NCBI RefSeq assembly: GCF_036894955.1
Contig: NZ_CP145905.1
Coordinates: forward strand, 441,501-505,500
Direction: 5' to 3'
DNA length: 64,000 nucleotides
Source of the DNA: Paenibacillus sp. KS-LC4
Lineage (GTDB): Bacteria > Bacillota > Bacilli > Paenibacillales > Paenibacillaceae
Positions within the stretch are counted from its first letter, which is position 1. Each line of letters opens with the position of its first letter. Of this stretch, positions 41,809 through 50,590 are shown piece after piece. Both the position numbers and the translations under genes were made by a program. Below the pieces are notes generated by a model. That model saw only the letters and a program-made list of their open reading frames with translations. It was not told the origin of the DNA and made no database searches.

Positions 41809-42615
41809 ATTACTAACGTCGTCCTTAATGATGCTATGACCATGCTGCAGCAAACGAGCCGGACTTTTTATATTCCTATCAGCCGTCTCGTGCCCGGCTT
41901 GAAGGAAGCTGTGGCATCTGCATATCTGTGTATGCGGGCTATTGATGAAATAGAGGATCATAACGACATCTCAGACCAATTGAAAGTCAAGCTGCTCGTC
42001 GGAATGGAAGAAGCTTTCCAGTCTCCTGACGTGACAGCCGCCACACAGAAGCTTTTGTCCCCTTATGAGGATGTTTTGCCAGCTGTATCGATGCGGGTAA
42101 ATGAATGGGCGGAGCTGTGTCCGTCGACTGTTGCACGCACCATCTATCGCTATATCGCGATGATGTCGAAGCAAATGGCAGAATGGGTGGAGAAAGGCTG
42201 GCACATCCATACGGAGGAGGATCTCGACCGTTATACATACAGCGTAGCTGGAATGGTAGGTGAGATGCTGTCGGAAATCTGGTTATGGTTTGATGGTACG
42301 AAGTCGGATGCAGTGAAGGCGGTCGCTTTTGGCCGTGGGCTGCAAGCCGTCAATATTCTTCGCAACCGCGATGAGGATTTGGAACGGGGCGTGGACTTCT
42401 ACCCAGATGGCTGGGGGCCTAAGGAAATGCTGGCGTATACGCGTCGCAATCTGAAGGTAGCGGATGCTTATATCGCGGATTTGAAGAAGGGGCCCGCGCT
42501 AAGCTTCTGTAAAATTCCACTCACGCTGGCTCATGCTACTGTGAACCTTATTGCCGCAGGCGGCAACAAGCTCACGCGCGATGCGGTGCTTAAGCTGGTT
42601 AACCGATTGAACTAG
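41809..42615 (+). CDS. Squalene/phytoene synthase-family protein, probable ATT start
   Basis: A 268-residue trans-prenyltransferase of the head-to-head type. The first Asp-rich motif is YLCMRAIDEIEDH (Asp46 and Asp50 in DEIED) and the second is AVNILRNRDEDLERGVDFYP, both needed for binding the two prenyl diphosphates through magnesium. GGAGG at 41796-41800 is eight bases before an ATT codon at 41809; the only upstream ATG (41767) has no ribosome site and lies within the likely -10 element. No other carotenoid or hopanoid gene is in the window, so the product (phytoene, squalene or dehydrosqualene) is open. Confidence 0.8.
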   Translation: MTNVVLNDAMTMLQQTSRTFYIPISRLVPGLKEAVASAYLCMRAIDEIEDHNDISDQLKVKLLVGMEEAFQSPDVTAATQKLLSPYEDVLPAVSMRVNEWAELCPSTVARTIYRYIAMMSKQMAEWVEKGWHIHTEEDLDRYTYSVAGMVGEMLSEIWLWFDGTKSDAVKAVAFGRGLQAVNILRNRDEDLERGVDFYPDGWGPKEMLAYTRRNLKVADAYIADLKKGPALSFCKIPLTLAHATVNLIAAGGNKLTRDAVLKLVNRLN

Positions 42616-42643
42616 TTGCCGATTGGACAGGTCGGCGCTCATT

Positions 42644-42697
42644 ACCCGCAGGGATAACGACTTTGCACGTAAAGCCGCTATCCCTGCGGGTTATTTG
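42644..42697. terminator. Strong intrinsic terminator
   Basis: A perfect 13-bp stem (42644-42656 with 42679-42691) followed by TATTTGTTATTTTTG. Confidence 0.85.
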
Positions 42698-42755
42698 TTA
42701 TTTTTGTATATATTCTGCATGGATTCTATGCTGTTTAACTTATCCTTTATTGCGC

Positions 42756-43169
42756 TTAAAGCGTCTGATTAATCACAATCGACAGCTTGTAATTGGCATG
42801 CTCGTTCAGGTCAGTGAGAAACTGGTCAAGCGCGGCATTGGATGGGAAGCGGCATTCCATCATGTAGCAGGTTTCGCCGCTCGTTTTGTAATGATGGAGG
42901 ATGACCGTCTGCTGCTGTACAAACGCCAAATAAGGCCCATGATATAGCCCGCGTATATAAACGTGGATGAAAGCATGGACCGCAAGTCCAGCTTTAGCCT
43001 GATTGAAACGAATCGTATATCCCTCGATAAATCCCTCTGCCTCCAGCCGGCTGACACGATTTGCAGCGGCCTGACCGGTCAAATGAACGAGCTTGCCGAG
43101 CTCCTTCATCGAGATACGGCCATTTTTCGACAGCTCCTCAATAATGCGTTTATCCGTATGATCCAGCAT
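42756..43169 (-). CDS. Lrp/AsnC-family transcriptional regulator
   Basis: A 137-residue regulator. The N-terminal winged helix has LDHTDKRIIEELSKNGRI and the recognition region LTGQAAANRVSRLEAEGFI; the C-terminal RAM-like sensor follows (about 65-137), with a rather weak glycine pattern. GAAAGAGG lies nine bases before ATG 43169, so the longer TTG start at 43178 is not preferred. It diverges from the MBL-fold hydrolase gene across 118 bp and may control it. The effector is probably an amino acid, as in the family, but unproven here. Confidence 0.88.
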   Translation of the reverse strand: MLDHTDKRIIEELSKNGRISMKELGKLVHLTGQAAANRVSRLEAEGFIEGYTIRFNQAKAGLAVHAFIHVYIRGLYHGPYLAFVQQQTVILHHYKTSGETCYMMECRFPSNAALDQFLTDLNEHANYKLSIVINQTL

Positions 43170-43287
43170 AAGCGACAACCTCTTTCAAAAATCAAGTATT
43201 TGGTGCAATTTAAATGATTGCTGCTATGTTCATGCCATTTCTTTGATAGTAACCTATTAAAGAGCAATAATAAAGGAGGAGCAGCCT

Positions 43288-44046
43288 ATGCAAATTACCC
43301 AAGTTCGCAATGCAACTTTGAAAATAAACTACGGTGGCCTGAGCTTTTTGATTGATCCTTTTTTGGCGCCAAAGGGTACTTATCCGCCGATTCCTAATAC
43401 AGCTAATCAGGAGCAGTCTAATCCGACGGTCGAGCTTCCCTTTCCAGCAGAGCATCTGCTCCCTGTAGATGTGGTCATTGTTACACATTTGCATATTGAT
43501 CATTTTGATCAGGCGGCGATTGAGCTGCTGCCGAAGAAAATGCTGATTTTAGCACAAAATGAGCAGGATGCGGCAGCCATTCGTGAAAAAGGCTTTCAGC
43601 AGGTACAGCTGTTTTCACCATCGGCGCAGCTTGGGGAAGTGAGCCTCAGTCGAACCTATGGACGGCACGGAACAGGGGAAATCGGCGATCAAATGGGCGA
43701 GGTGTCGGGAATTATTTTTCAGCATGCGCAGGAGCAGACGCTTTATGTGGCGGGCGATACGATTTGGTGCGAGGAGACGGGAGCGGCAATTGATAGCTAT
43801 GAGCCGTCGGTCATCGTCGTAAATGGAGGCGCGGCCCGCTTTTTGCAAGGCGATCCAATCCTTATGACGGAGGAAGATATTTATGCCACGCATCTTGCGG
43901 CGCCGCAAGCGGTCATTCTCTCCTCCCATATGGAGGCGGTCAATCATTGCATGCTGTCTAGAGATCAATTACGCGAATATGCAGCCAGCAAAGGGCTCAG
44001 CGGCGTAATCCTTGCGCCAGAGGACGGAGAGACAATTACGAGGTAA
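43288..44046 (+). CDS. MBL-fold metallo-hydrolase (UlaG-like)
   Basis: A 252-residue metallo-beta-lactamase-fold protein. The metal signature THLHIDHFD (66-74) supplies His67, His69, Asp71 and His72; VAGDTIWCEE gives the next Asp and SSHMEAVNH a distal His. The N-terminus (MQITQVRNATLKINYGG, then FLIDPFLAP) is typical of the UlaG/YcbP-like branch, which acts on lactones or phosphodiesters. Substrate unknown. AAGGAGG precedes ATG 43288. It is divergent from the AsnC-type regulator. Confidence 0.85.
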   Translation: MQITQVRNATLKINYGGLSFLIDPFLAPKGTYPPIPNTANQEQSNPTVELPFPAEHLLPVDVVIVTHLHIDHFDQAAIELLPKKMLILAQNEQDAAAIREKGFQQVQLFSPSAQLGEVSLSRTYGRHGTGEIGDQMGEVSGIIFQHAQEQTLYVAGDTIWCEETGAAIDSYEPSVIVVNGGAARFLQGDPILMTEEDIYATHLAAPQAVILSSHMEAVNHCMLSRDQLREYAASKGLSGVILAPEDGETITR

Positions 44047-44070
44047 TTATAGAGTTCATGAAGTTAAAAA

Positions 44071-44114
44071 ATCTCCAGCCTCGCTTTAACAGCGGTCGGC
44101 TGGAGATTTTTTTC
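44071..44114. terminator. Bidirectional intrinsic terminator
   Basis: A 10-bp stem (44071-44080 with 44098-44107) flanked by an A-run before and seven T after, extending the stem further. It serves the MBL gene and perhaps the DUF1304 gene. Confidence 0.85.
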
Positions 44115-44158
44115 TATTTATTGCTAGTTACTTAGTAAGGCTTTACAGTCTGCATGAT

Positions 44159-44515
44159 CTACGTAAACAGTACAAGCAGCAGCGTAATTAGCGCAGGCAG
44201 CCCCTGCATAACCAAGATGGAGCGCTTAGTAGTAAGACCGCCGTACAAAGCGGCAACGAGTACGCAAATGAGGAAAAAAAGCTGGATTTGATAGCCGAAA
44301 TCGGCATTCGGATGCACAAGACCCCAAATCAGGCCGGCAGCCAGAAAACCGTTATACAAACCTTGATTGGCGGCAAGCGACTTGGTTTGCTCAGCAAACT
44401 CTGGCGTTGTGTTGAATGTTTTGCGCGTCCGAGGCTTCGTCCATAGGAACATTTCCAATGCCAATATGTACAAATGCTCAGCAGCTACAAGGCCAACGAA
44501 TATTGCAGCTAACAT
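44159..44515 (-). CDS. DUF1304-family membrane protein
   Basis: A 118-residue protein with four membrane helices. Recognisable family features are the first helix AAIFVGLVAAEHLYILALEMF, the short loop WTKPRTRKTF and NQGLYNGFLAAGLIWGL before helix 3. The function of DUF1304 proteins is not known. GGAGG lies seven bases before ATG 44515, so the longer frame at 44536 is rejected. It is divergent from the AraC-GH39 gene. Confidence 0.85.
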   Translation of the reverse strand: MLAAIFVGLVAAEHLYILALEMFLWTKPRTRKTFNTTPEFAEQTKSLAANQGLYNGFLAAGLIWGLVHPNADFGYQIQLFFLICVLVAALYGGLTTKRSILVMQGLPALITLLLVLFT

Positions 44516-44709
44516 AATAAACCCTCCTGAATCCATTCAAATATTGTAAAAACATACCTATTCATCTTACTCCTAACCTCCCCCACAATCAAGCGCAGAA
44601 AATGACTTTACACGATCTTCGCATGGCTGGATTTGACAGTGCTGTGAGCAGGTGATACGTTGAGTATACGATAGCATAAGGTCAGAAGAAAGAGGCAGGT
44701 AGGCAACAG

Positions 44710-47229
44710 ATGGATCATACTTATGAAATCATTCAGACGGATCATGAGCTTCCGCTGCACATCTTTTTTCATAATGTCAGATACGTTCCAAATCATTGGC
44801 ATGACAGCATGGAGCTGCTGTTTGTGCTTAAGGGAAAGGCGATTATTGCTGTACAAGGCAAGCCATTCGTGCTTAATGAAGAGGATATTATTCTTATCAA
44901 TAGCAATGATATTCACACGATTCAATCGGAGCAGGAAAATCTGCTGCTGGCGCTGCAAATTCCCGACTCCTTTCTGCGAGAGCAGGGGGTAGACACGGAG
45001 CAGACCGCCTTTGAGTGCAATTCCTGCTTTCATGCTCAAGGCGATCAGCAGAAGTTCATTGAAGTTCGCACGCTGCTGTCTAGCATTATGTGGAATTATA
45101 ATAAAGCCGGATATGGCTATGAAATTAAAGTCCGCTCCCTGCTGCTGGAGCTGATATATTTGCTGCTGCGCAAATTCAGAAGCACGCAGGAAACGCGGGA
45201 ATATTCTATTAATCGCCGCACGATGGCGAGGCTGCTTCATTTAAATGAATATATTCAGGAGCATTACAATCGTCCGTTGACGCTTAATGAGCTTGCTGAG
45301 CGCGAAAATTTTTCAGTCTCTTATTTATCCAGCTTTTTTCAGAAAAGCATGGGCGTGAACTTCCGTACCTATATTACGCGCATTCGGCTGGAGCATGCGG
45401 TCAAAGCGATGCTTACGACACAGGAGCCGATCATTAAAATCGCTCTGGACAGCGGTTTTCCCAACTTAAAGGCTTTTCACAAGGCGTTCAAAGCGGTTTA
45501 CCAGATGACGCCTACGGAATATCGCGGTCACCGCGGACAGCCTTCCTCAGAGGCGGAATTGTCCGAGCCCTCCAGCGATAATTATTTGGCTTTTGACCGG
45601 GAAAATGCTTACACCAGCTTGTTTAAATATTTGCCAACGGAGGCGAATGCCGGAGCGATTGTTGCTGCTGCTGATCAAGGCTCCATCTACCGGTTCGTAC
45701 ATATCCGCGCCTCTGGAAGCGGGCGGACGCTCAAGCACACTTGGCGAAACCTATGTACAATCGGCAAGGCAAAGGAGGCGCTGTTTGCTCCCGTTCAGCA
45801 GCATTTGCGGATGGTGCAGCAGTCCATTGGCTTTCAATACATACGCTTTCATGGCATCTTCGATGATGAAATGATGGTGGCGCGGCTGGGGCCAGACGGC
45901 AAGCCCATATTCAGCTTTGGCTATGTAGATCAGGTGGTTGATTTTTTTAGAAGCATTGGGCTTCGTCCCTTCTTCGAGCTTGGCTTTATGCCGGGCGATT
46001 TTGCAGACCAGTCAAAGTTTTTCTTCCATAAAAAAAGCTATATGAGCATGCCCAAGGAGATGTGGCATTGGACCGCGCTACTGGAAGCCTTCATGCAGCA
46101 TCTCTTAAATCGTTATGGCAGCGCAGAGGTGGGCAGTTGGCGCTTTGAGTTTTGGAATGAGCCTGATGGCGGATTGTTCTGGCCGGGAACCTTTATCCAA
46201 TTTCTTGAGCTGTATGAAGCGAGCTTTAAGGCGATTAAGCAGGTGTTTCCGCAGGCGCAAATCGGTGGTCCCTGCGTGCAGGGAGATACGCTCGTATACC
46301 GTGGCCGCTGGATGGAACGGTATTTGGCCTATTGTACCGAGAGGAAATGCTTGCCGGATTTTCTGACGATCCATATGTATCCGTTCGAATACAGGATTGA
46401 AGAAAACGAGGATAATGGTGAAGTCCAGATGAGCGATTTCAGCTACGCAGGCGAGGATTATGTTGCCGAGATGCTCGGCAAGGTGAAGCGCAAGCTGTTG
46501 GAGCTAGGCTGGACGGGCACTGAGCTGCATGTGACGGAATGGAATGCAACGCCCCATCATCGTGAGCTAACGAATGATACCTGCTTCAAAGCAGCATACA
46601 TTGCCAAAAACATCGTGGAAACGTTCGACGAGATAAGCAGTCTAGGCTATTGGACAGTAACGGATTTATTGGAGGAGCTGCCGCTGCCGCAGGAGACATT
46701 CCATGGCGGACTAGGAATGATTACAAATAATGGAATAAAGAAAGCGGCCTTCTATGCCTATGAGCTTCTCGCCAAGCTGGGCAGCAAGCTGCTGGATCGC
46801 GGCGATGGCTATTGCCTGACGATGTCGAAGGAGGGGACGTACCAGCTGCTGCTGTTTCATTACGCTCATTTTGACCAGATGTATCTTAAAAATGATATTT
46901 CAGCCATTCAGCCTCATAATCGTTATGCGGTGTTTAATCATAACGACCAATTGGAGCTGAGCATACAGCTCGAGGGGTTGGAGCCGGGGACTTACCGAAT
47001 TCACCAACATATCATTAACCGGGAAGCGGGCAGCTCTTATGATGAATGGCTGCGAATGGGAGCGCCTGCCGAGCTGATGCAACCCGACATTGATTATTTG
47101 AACCAGTGCAGCGTACCGAAGCAGCATATGTGTACCGAGATAGCTGGAGATGTATGGACGCTGAAGTTTTTTCTTGCGCCTCATGAGGTGAGGCTGCTGG
47201 AGTTCAGGCGAGAATGGAATCGAGCATAA
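44710..47229 (+). CDS. AraC-type regulator fused to a GH39 glycoside hydrolase
   Basis: An 839-residue fusion. Residues 1-140 form a cupin-like sugar sensor (NHWHDSMELLFVLKG, NEEDIILINSNDIH), residues 180-275 the AraC double helix-turn-helix (LNELAERENFSVSYLSSFFQ, ending MTPTEYRGHRG), and residues 305-839 a GH39 beta-xylosidase-like barrel. The catalytic residues are present: acid/base Glu484 in FWNEPDG and nucleophile Glu610 in HVTEWN. There is no signal peptide, so it acts inside the cell. It may sense or cleave a xylo-oligosaccharide while binding DNA; whether the barrel hydrolyses or only binds is not decided. It stands upstream of the xylanase gene, a plausible target. Confidence 0.88.
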   Translation: MDHTYEIIQTDHELPLHIFFHNVRYVPNHWHDSMELLFVLKGKAIIAVQGKPFVLNEEDIILINSNDIHTIQSEQENLLLALQIPDSFLREQGVDTEQTAFECNSCFHAQGDQQKFIEVRTLLSSIMWNYNKAGYGYEIKVRSLLLELIYLLLRKFRSTQETREYSINRRTMARLLHLNEYIQEHYNRPLTLNELAERENFSVSYLSSFFQKSMGVNFRTYITRIRLEHAVKAMLTTQEPIIKIALDSGFPNLKAFHKAFKAVYQMTPTEYRGHRGQPSSEAELSEPSSDNYLAFDRENAYTSLFKYLPTEANAGAIVAAADQGSIYRFVHIRASGSGRTLKHTWRNLCTIGKAKEALFAPVQQHLRMVQQSIGFQYIRFHGIFDDEMMVARLGPDGKPIFSFGYVDQVVDFFRSIGLRPFFELGFMPGDFADQSKFFFHKKSYMSMPKEMWHWTALLEAFMQHLLNRYGSAEVGSWRFEFWNEPDGGLFWPGTFIQFLELYEASFKAIKQVFPQAQIGGPCVQGDTLVYRGRWMERYLAYCTERKCLPDFLTIHMYPFEYRIEENEDNGEVQMSDFSYAGEDYVAEMLGKVKRKLLELGWTGTELHVTEWNATPHHRELTNDTCFKAAYIAKNIVETFDEISSLGYWTVTDLLEELPLPQETFHGGLGMITNNGIKKAAFYAYELLAKLGSKLLDRGDGYCLTMSKEGTYQLLLFHYAHFDQMYLKNDISAIQPHNRYAVFNHNDQLELSIQLEGLEPGTYRIHQHIINREAGSSYDEWLRMGAPAELMQPDIDYLNQCSVPKQHMCTEIAGDVWTLKFFLAPHEVRLLEFRREWNRA

Positions 47230-47252
47230 TGTTACGAAAAGATGGGACAGGT

Positions 47253-47337
47253 GAAGGGGGAGCTGAACAAAGCTCTCCCTTCTTCTATATAAACGCCTCG
47301 CGACCGAATGTTTTATTGGTGGCGGGGTGTTTTTTTA
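47253..47337 (+). terminator. Tandem intrinsic terminators
   Basis: First hairpin: GAAGGGGGAGCT (47253-47264) with AGCTCTCCCTTC (47271-47282), one mismatch, then TTCTATAT. Second hairpin: about 47292-47331 (ACGCCTCGC with GCGGGGTGT, G-T pairs) followed by seven T. The following 290 bases to the xylanase contain TATAAT (47437-47442) as a possible -10 and an otherwise unassigned long leader. Confidence 0.65.
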
Positions 47338-47625
47338 TGAAGCAGATCGCTGCGCTTTTACGGAAAATTTTCTACATGTTTACATTTTATTATTTTAATT
47401 GCCAATTTGTTATATGGAAGGAACACCCAAATGATCTATAATGCAAGTGTTCGGTTATGAAGCGTATATGTCAGCCGGGCTATGCTGAATCGGGAAGGAC
47501 ACATCGGGAGGTCCCCCCTGGATCGAAAGGCATTTCTCGTAATCGTTCCCTCTCGTTCAGCCATTTGAGCATTGTATGCGCTTTCTTTTAGAGTTGAACA
47601 ATCGAAATGAGGAGGAGATCGTTTC

Positions 47626-50457
47626 ATGTTTTACACAGGAAGGTACACCAGAAAACTCGCAGCTATCGTACTTGTATTTTCATTGCTCGCCGCAACAGCG
47701 TTTGCTGGGCCGGTAGTCACTTATGCAGAGGAAGAGCCTGCAATTATTCTCACTTCAGATTTTGAGGATGCTACCTTGCAGGGGTGGAAGCCCCGGATCG
47801 GCGGGGAGCTTCTGACGGTTTCAAACCAAACGGCAAATGACAGCACTTATAGTATGCTGGTTGAGCAGCGGGAGCGTTCCTATTATGGACCGATGCTTGA
47901 GCTTATTAACGTGCTTGAACGCAATGTGGAATATGAATTTAAAGCATATGTACGCTTGAAGGAGGAGCCGACAGAGAATAAGACGCTGCAAATGACTGCT
48001 TATAAAAAAGAGGGTGCGGAAAGCTGGAATGCACTCGATTCGGTCGTTATCGAGCGAGCAGATTGGCAGCAATGGCATGAATTAAAGGGCCAGTTTCAAT
48101 ACAGCGATAATCCGACAGAGCTGAACCTGTTTATTGAGACACCTTATATATCGGAGGAAACGGTTGATACACTATCTTTTTATGTGGATAATTTTACGAT
48201 TAAGAGAGCTTCGCCGCTTGTCATAGAAGAGCAAATTCCTTCGCTGAAGGAGCATTTCTCAGAGGATTTTCCAATCGGCGCAGCAGTCTACACTTGGCAG
48301 ATGGATGGCGTCTATGGTGAACTGCTCAAAAAGCATTTCAGCAGCTTGACGGCAACCTATGAAATGAAGCCGAAATTTATTGCGCCAGCTGAAGGCCAAT
48401 ATGTGTTTGATGCAGCGGATCGCTACGTTCAGTTTGCAGAGGATAATAATATGCAGATACGGGGCCATGCGTTGCTCTGGCATATTGACGCTGCGGAATG
48501 GATGCTGAAGGATAGTGCGGGTCAGCCAGCAAGCAGGGAGCTGCTGCTCGGCCGTATTCAAAGCTATATTGAAACGGTAATGACACGTTATAAGGGTAAG
48601 GTTGATGCCTGGGACGTTGTTAATGAAGCGATAGCCGACAATGGCGGCGATGAGAACGGCATGCGGATCAGTCCGTTTTACACGCTAATTGGACCTGATT
48701 ACGTCGAGAAGGCATTTGAGTTTGCACGTGCGGCTGATCCCGATGCCAAGCTGTACTATAACGAATATTATACAGAGGTTCCAGAAAAACGAGCGTATAT
48801 GTACCAGCTTGTAAAAGGGTTGAAGGAGAAAGGGCTGATCGACGGTGTAGGCCTGCAATCTCACTATGGTCTATACTCGCCGCCAATTGATGAAATTGAG
48901 AAAACGCTCAATATGTTTATTGACCTGGGACTCGATATTCAAATTACGGAGCTGGATGTTGATAGCGTCATTCCATTTGGTCAGACGATGCCCTATGATA
49001 TAGCGATCAAGCAAGCACACCGCTACAAGGAGCTGTTTGAGCTTTATAAAGAGTACAAGGCGCACATTTCCTCCGTGACGCTTTGGGGCCTTCAGGATGA
49101 GAAGTCCTATAACAATCAAGCGATGCTGTTTGATGCCAAGCTGCAAGCGAAGCAAGCCTATTGGGGGCTAATTGATCCGTCGCTGCTGCCTGTGGAGACG
49201 AATCGTGTCGTTTCACTCGCAGGGACACCGGCAGCTGGTGCTGTACAGGCTAAAGAGTGGAGCCATGCGGTTGTAAGCAAGCTGAAAGGGAGCCATTCGC
49301 TGTCGGGCACGTTCCGTACGTTCTGGGATGAGGATTACTTGCATGTTTTGGTGGACGTAAACGACGTGACCTTTAATGCTAATGATCAAGTTGAGCTGTT
49401 TATTGATGAAAATAATGCTAAATCCAGCGGATATGAGCAAGATGACCGTCATATTACGCTCAAGCGCTCCGGGCAGGCGCCAAATGGGATCACCTCCATG
49501 ACGAGAGAAATAACAGGAGGCTATACTATGGAAGCTTCTATTCCATGGGAAAGCGTCCAAGCGGCATTGGGTGCTGATGTTGGATTTGATATTCGGATAA
49601 CGGATACAAATTCAGCTAATGGGGAGCAAGTGATTTATTGGAATGATAGTACGCTTAACCAGCAGAGTGATCCGAGCAAGTTCGGTATCATTCAACTGGA
49701 GAGCATGCCGAAAATCGCAGAGTCGGTTAAAGGTGAAGCCCAAATTGACGGGATCATGGAGACAGCTTGGAGTCAGGCAGTACCGTTCCAAGTGGACATT
49801 TTGAATCAGCCTGGAGGGGCGACTGGAGTTGCACGCTCCATGTGGTCGGATGACAGCCTATATTTGTTTGTTGAGGTGAACGACCCTATTGTATTGACTA
49901 CTGGACTCAACCCTTGGGATCAAGACTCGGTAGAAATTTTTATAGATGAAAACCATCAGCGGACGCCTTTTTATCAATATGATGATGTGCAGTTCCGTGT
50001 GAATGCCGATAATGTAGCAACTTTTGGCGGAGGGGCTGCGCCATCGCGGCTGGAAAGCGCGGTAGTCCGCACGGATAATGGCTATAACGTTGAGTTGAAG
50101 ATCAAATTAAACAGCCTTCAGCCAGTTCCTGGTTCCGTAATGGGCCTTGATTTGCAAGTGAATGACGATAAAGGAACGGGACAAAACAGCAATGCAAAAT
50201 GGAATGATCCGACGAATGAAACGTGGAGAAACACCTCGAAATTTGGTATTTTAACGTTTGTATTACCTGAAGCAGGCGGCGGCACTGACCCTGGACACGG
50301 CCCCGGACACGGCCCCGGACACGGCCCCGGGCACGGCTCTGGGCACGGCTCTGGACACGGCCCTGGACACGGCCCCGGACATGGCCCTGGGCACGGACAT
50401 GGCCCTGGACACGGACATGGCCCTGGACACGGACCTGGTCCTGGAAAAGGTCGCTAA
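47626..50457 (+). CDS. Secreted GH10 endo-xylanase with CBM22, two CBM9 and a Gly-His-Pro tail
   Basis: A 943-residue extracellular enzyme. Order: signal peptide (about 1-35), CBM22-like xylan-binding domain (about 40-195, DFEDATLQGWKPRIG), GH10 barrel (about 205-520), two CBM9-type modules (about 535-690 and 700-885, each with FWDEDYLHVLVDVND or MWSDDSLYLFVEVND), and a C-terminal tail (about 887-943) of GPGH, GSGH and GHGP repeats with 14 His. Catalytic acid/base is Glu334 (VVNEA) and nucleophile Glu442 (ITELD). It should cut the xylan backbone into oligosaccharides. Unlike many large Paenibacillus xylanases it ends without S-layer homology domains. It is probably monocistronic. Confidence 0.93.
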   Translation: MFYTGRYTRKLAAIVLVFSLLAATAFAGPVVTYAEEEPAIILTSDFEDATLQGWKPRIGGELLTVSNQTANDSTYSMLVEQRERSYYGPMLELINVLERNVEYEFKAYVRLKEEPTENKTLQMTAYKKEGAESWNALDSVVIERADWQQWHELKGQFQYSDNPTELNLFIETPYISEETVDTLSFYVDNFTIKRASPLVIEEQIPSLKEHFSEDFPIGAAVYTWQMDGVYGELLKKHFSSLTATYEMKPKFIAPAEGQYVFDAADRYVQFAEDNNMQIRGHALLWHIDAAEWMLKDSAGQPASRELLLGRIQSYIETVMTRYKGKVDAWDVVNEAIADNGGDENGMRISPFYTLIGPDYVEKAFEFARAADPDAKLYYNEYYTEVPEKRAYMYQLVKGLKEKGLIDGVGLQSHYGLYSPPIDEIEKTLNMFIDLGLDIQITELDVDSVIPFGQTMPYDIAIKQAHRYKELFELYKEYKAHISSVTLWGLQDEKSYNNQAMLFDAKLQAKQAYWGLIDPSLLPVETNRVVSLAGTPAAGAVQAKEWSHAVVSKLKGSHSLSGTFRTFWDEDYLHVLVDVNDVTFNANDQVELFIDENNAKSSGYEQDDRHITLKRSGQAPNGITSMTREITGGYTMEASIPWESVQAALGADVGFDIRITDTNSANGEQVIYWNDSTLNQQSDPSKFGIIQLESMPKIAESVKGEAQIDGIMETAWSQAVPFQVDILNQPGGATGVARSMWSDDSLYLFVEVNDPIVLTTGLNPWDQDSVEIFIDENHQRTPFYQYDDVQFRVNADNVATFGGGAAPSRLESAVVRTDNGYNVELKIKLNSLQPVPGSVMGLDLQVNDDKGTGQNSNAKWNDPTNETWRNTSKFGILTFVLPEAGGGTDPGHGPGHGPGHGPGHGSGHGSGHGPGHGPGHGPGHGHGPGHGHGPGHGPGPGKGR
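50291..50451 (+). repeat. 12-base coding repeat encoding Gly-Pro-Gly-His units
   Basis: Degenerate tandem 12-mers of the form GGACACGGCCCC (with T/C and A/G third-base changes, and Ser variants) encode the His-rich xylanase tail. Several neighbouring units are identical at the DNA level, which makes length change by slippage likely. Confidence 0.85.
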
Positions 50458-50590
50458 AGGGTATATTAATAATTTGTTATAAGAGCCACTCTTTTATCAT
50501 ATAGACGCAAACCTTTTGTCTTTATACTGAGTACAGACGTTAATTTACATCGTTTGTAGTACGGAATATGAACAGAAGGGGAGCGCCAAT

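Noticed and set aside
50258-50482. Alternative plus-strand 74-codon Asp/Thr/Ala repeat frame at the xylanase end
   Set aside because: It is a frame-shifted reading of the 12-mer repeat that encodes the Gly-His-Pro tail; the xylanase frame is continuous and has the conserved domains.
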